Below, one piece after another: positions 63,523 through 64,000 of a stretch of 64,000 bases of DNA (positions within the stretch are counted from its first letter, which is position 1; each line of letters begins with the position of its first letter). This DNA is from Colwellia sp. Arc7-D (lineage in GTDB: Bacteria; Pseudomonadota; Gammaproteobacteria; Enterobacterales; Alteromonadaceae). The notes under the pieces were generated by a model. It saw only the letters and a list, made by a program, of their open reading frames with translations, was not told the origin of the DNA and made no database searches. The translations under genes were made by a program, and so were the position numbers. The stretch is taken from positions 2,542,001 to 2,606,000 of the forward strand of contig NZ_CP028924.1 in NCBI RefSeq assembly GCF_003061515.1. Reading direction: 5' to 3'.

Positions 63523-64000
63523 ATGTCATCAGAACCACGCTTACGCATTGCAATGCAAAAATCAGGTCGCTTGAGCGACGACACACAAGCGCTATTAAAG
63601 CGTTGTGGCCTTAAACTTAATGTTACTGATCGCCGTTTACTTGCTCATGTTACCAATATGCCAATAGATATTATGCGTGTGCGTAGTAGCGATATTCCAG
63701 GTTTAGTAATGGATGGTGTTTGTGATTTAGGTATTGTCGGCGACAATACCTTAGAAGAAGCAGCGTTAGAACGTGCCTTAATGGAACAAAAATCAAAATA
63801 CATTCGCACAACAGGTTTAAACTTTGGCGGTTGTCGATTATCAATCGCTATGCCAGAAGGTTTTAATTATAAAGGGATAAAAAGTCTAGACGGTTTAAGA
63901 TTTGCGACAACTTATCCACAATTACTCAACCGTTATGCTAAGAAAAATGGCATAAACGTCGAGTTTTGTTTATTAAAAGGCTCTGTTGAAGTAGCGCCAC
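63523..64000 (+). CDS. hisG: ATP phosphoribosyltransferase (partial, runs off the window)
   Basis: The first 159 codons of the gene for the first step of histidine synthesis, condensing ATP and PRPP. It starts MSSEPRLRIAMQKSGRLSDD, with AGGA about 7 bases upstream. It shows RSSDIPGLVMDGVCDLGIVG, TTGLNFGGCRLSIAMPEG, RFATTYPQLLNRYAKKNGIN and LLKGSVEVAP at the window edge. The his leader and attenuator upstream give histidine-dependent control. The 3' half and the rest of the operon lie outside. Confidence 0.96.
   Translation, partial: MSSEPRLRIAMQKSGRLSDDTQALLKRCGLKLNVTDRRLLAHVTNMPIDIMRVRSSDIPGLVMDGVCDLGIVGDNTLEEAALERALMEQKSKYIRTTGLNFGGCRLSIAMPEGFNYKGIKSLDGLRFATTYPQLLNRYAKKNGINVEFCLLKGSVEVAP

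Overview
The window reads as a chromosome segment of a marine, AT-rich gammaproteobacterium of the Alteromonadales, most likely Colwelliaceae (Colwellia or Thalassotalea type). This is inferred from the gene neighbourhoods (uup-grx-rlmKL; gcvA-hydrolase-DUF423-rlmM; syd/queF/ppnN/xni; tsaB-yoaA), from the GlyGly-CTERM and PEP-CTERM-like surface proteins, and from a VolA/Pla-1 lipase. It was not checked against a database. No transposase, integrase, phage gene or CRISPR array was seen.

Layout. 1-4.3 kb: a VOC protein, a DUF4136 lipoprotein, and ilvIH behind a branched-chain leader peptide and attenuator. 4.3-10.4 kb (minus): DUF3466 protein, uup, a glutaredoxin-like gene and rlmKL. 10.6-11.4 kb: four identical initiator tRNA-fMet genes in a 133-bp tandem array, followed in exact register by a decayed fifth unit. 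11.4-19.5 kb: an accessory, partly decayed stretch. It holds a flavodoxin-like gene with an in-frame amber codon, an NTF2-like protein, two serine hydrolases plus a truncated third, a ModF-type ATPase and a fumarylacetoacetate-hydrolase remnant. 19.6-21.1 kb: moaC-moaD-moaE and DUF1653. 21.5-29.5 kb: a Sel1-repeat membrane protein, a quinone oxidoreductase, acyP, rlmI, a PilZ protein, and hrpA with a frameshift near its 3' end. 29.9-30.45 kb: an unannotated CsrB-family sRNA (minus) with its promoter and a GacA/UvrY-type box.

30.5-36.5 kb: a GNAT enzyme, a GlyGly-CTERM protein, then pepSY-phoP-phoQ-like genes and a DUF3300 protein. Three PhoP-box-like direct repeats, each 12 bp before a -10 hexamer, link these as one small regulon. 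36.6-45.1 kb: two DUF3192 paralogues flank syd, queF, a diguanylate cyclase, ppnN and xni, followed by isocitrate dehydrogenase. 45.3-51.9 kb: a PEP-CTERM-like protein, rlmM/DUF423/hydrolase/gcvA, tpm and sohB. 52-58.4 kb: the VolA-like lipase, yciK and fadD (with fatty-acid-type operator sequences) and an alpha/beta hydrolase. 58.4-63.0 kb: an M50-like peptidase, tsaB, yoaA and a frameshifted small gene. 63.2-64.0 kb: the his leader and attenuator, and the 5' part of hisG.

Four protein-coding genes carry a single interrupting lesion: a stop in the flavodoxin-like gene and in the third serine hydrolase, and an apparent one-base loss in hrpA and in the gene before hisG. These could be real decay or sequencing errors. 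The strongest under-described elements are the CsrB sRNA, the PhoP-like regulon and the decaying tRNA array.
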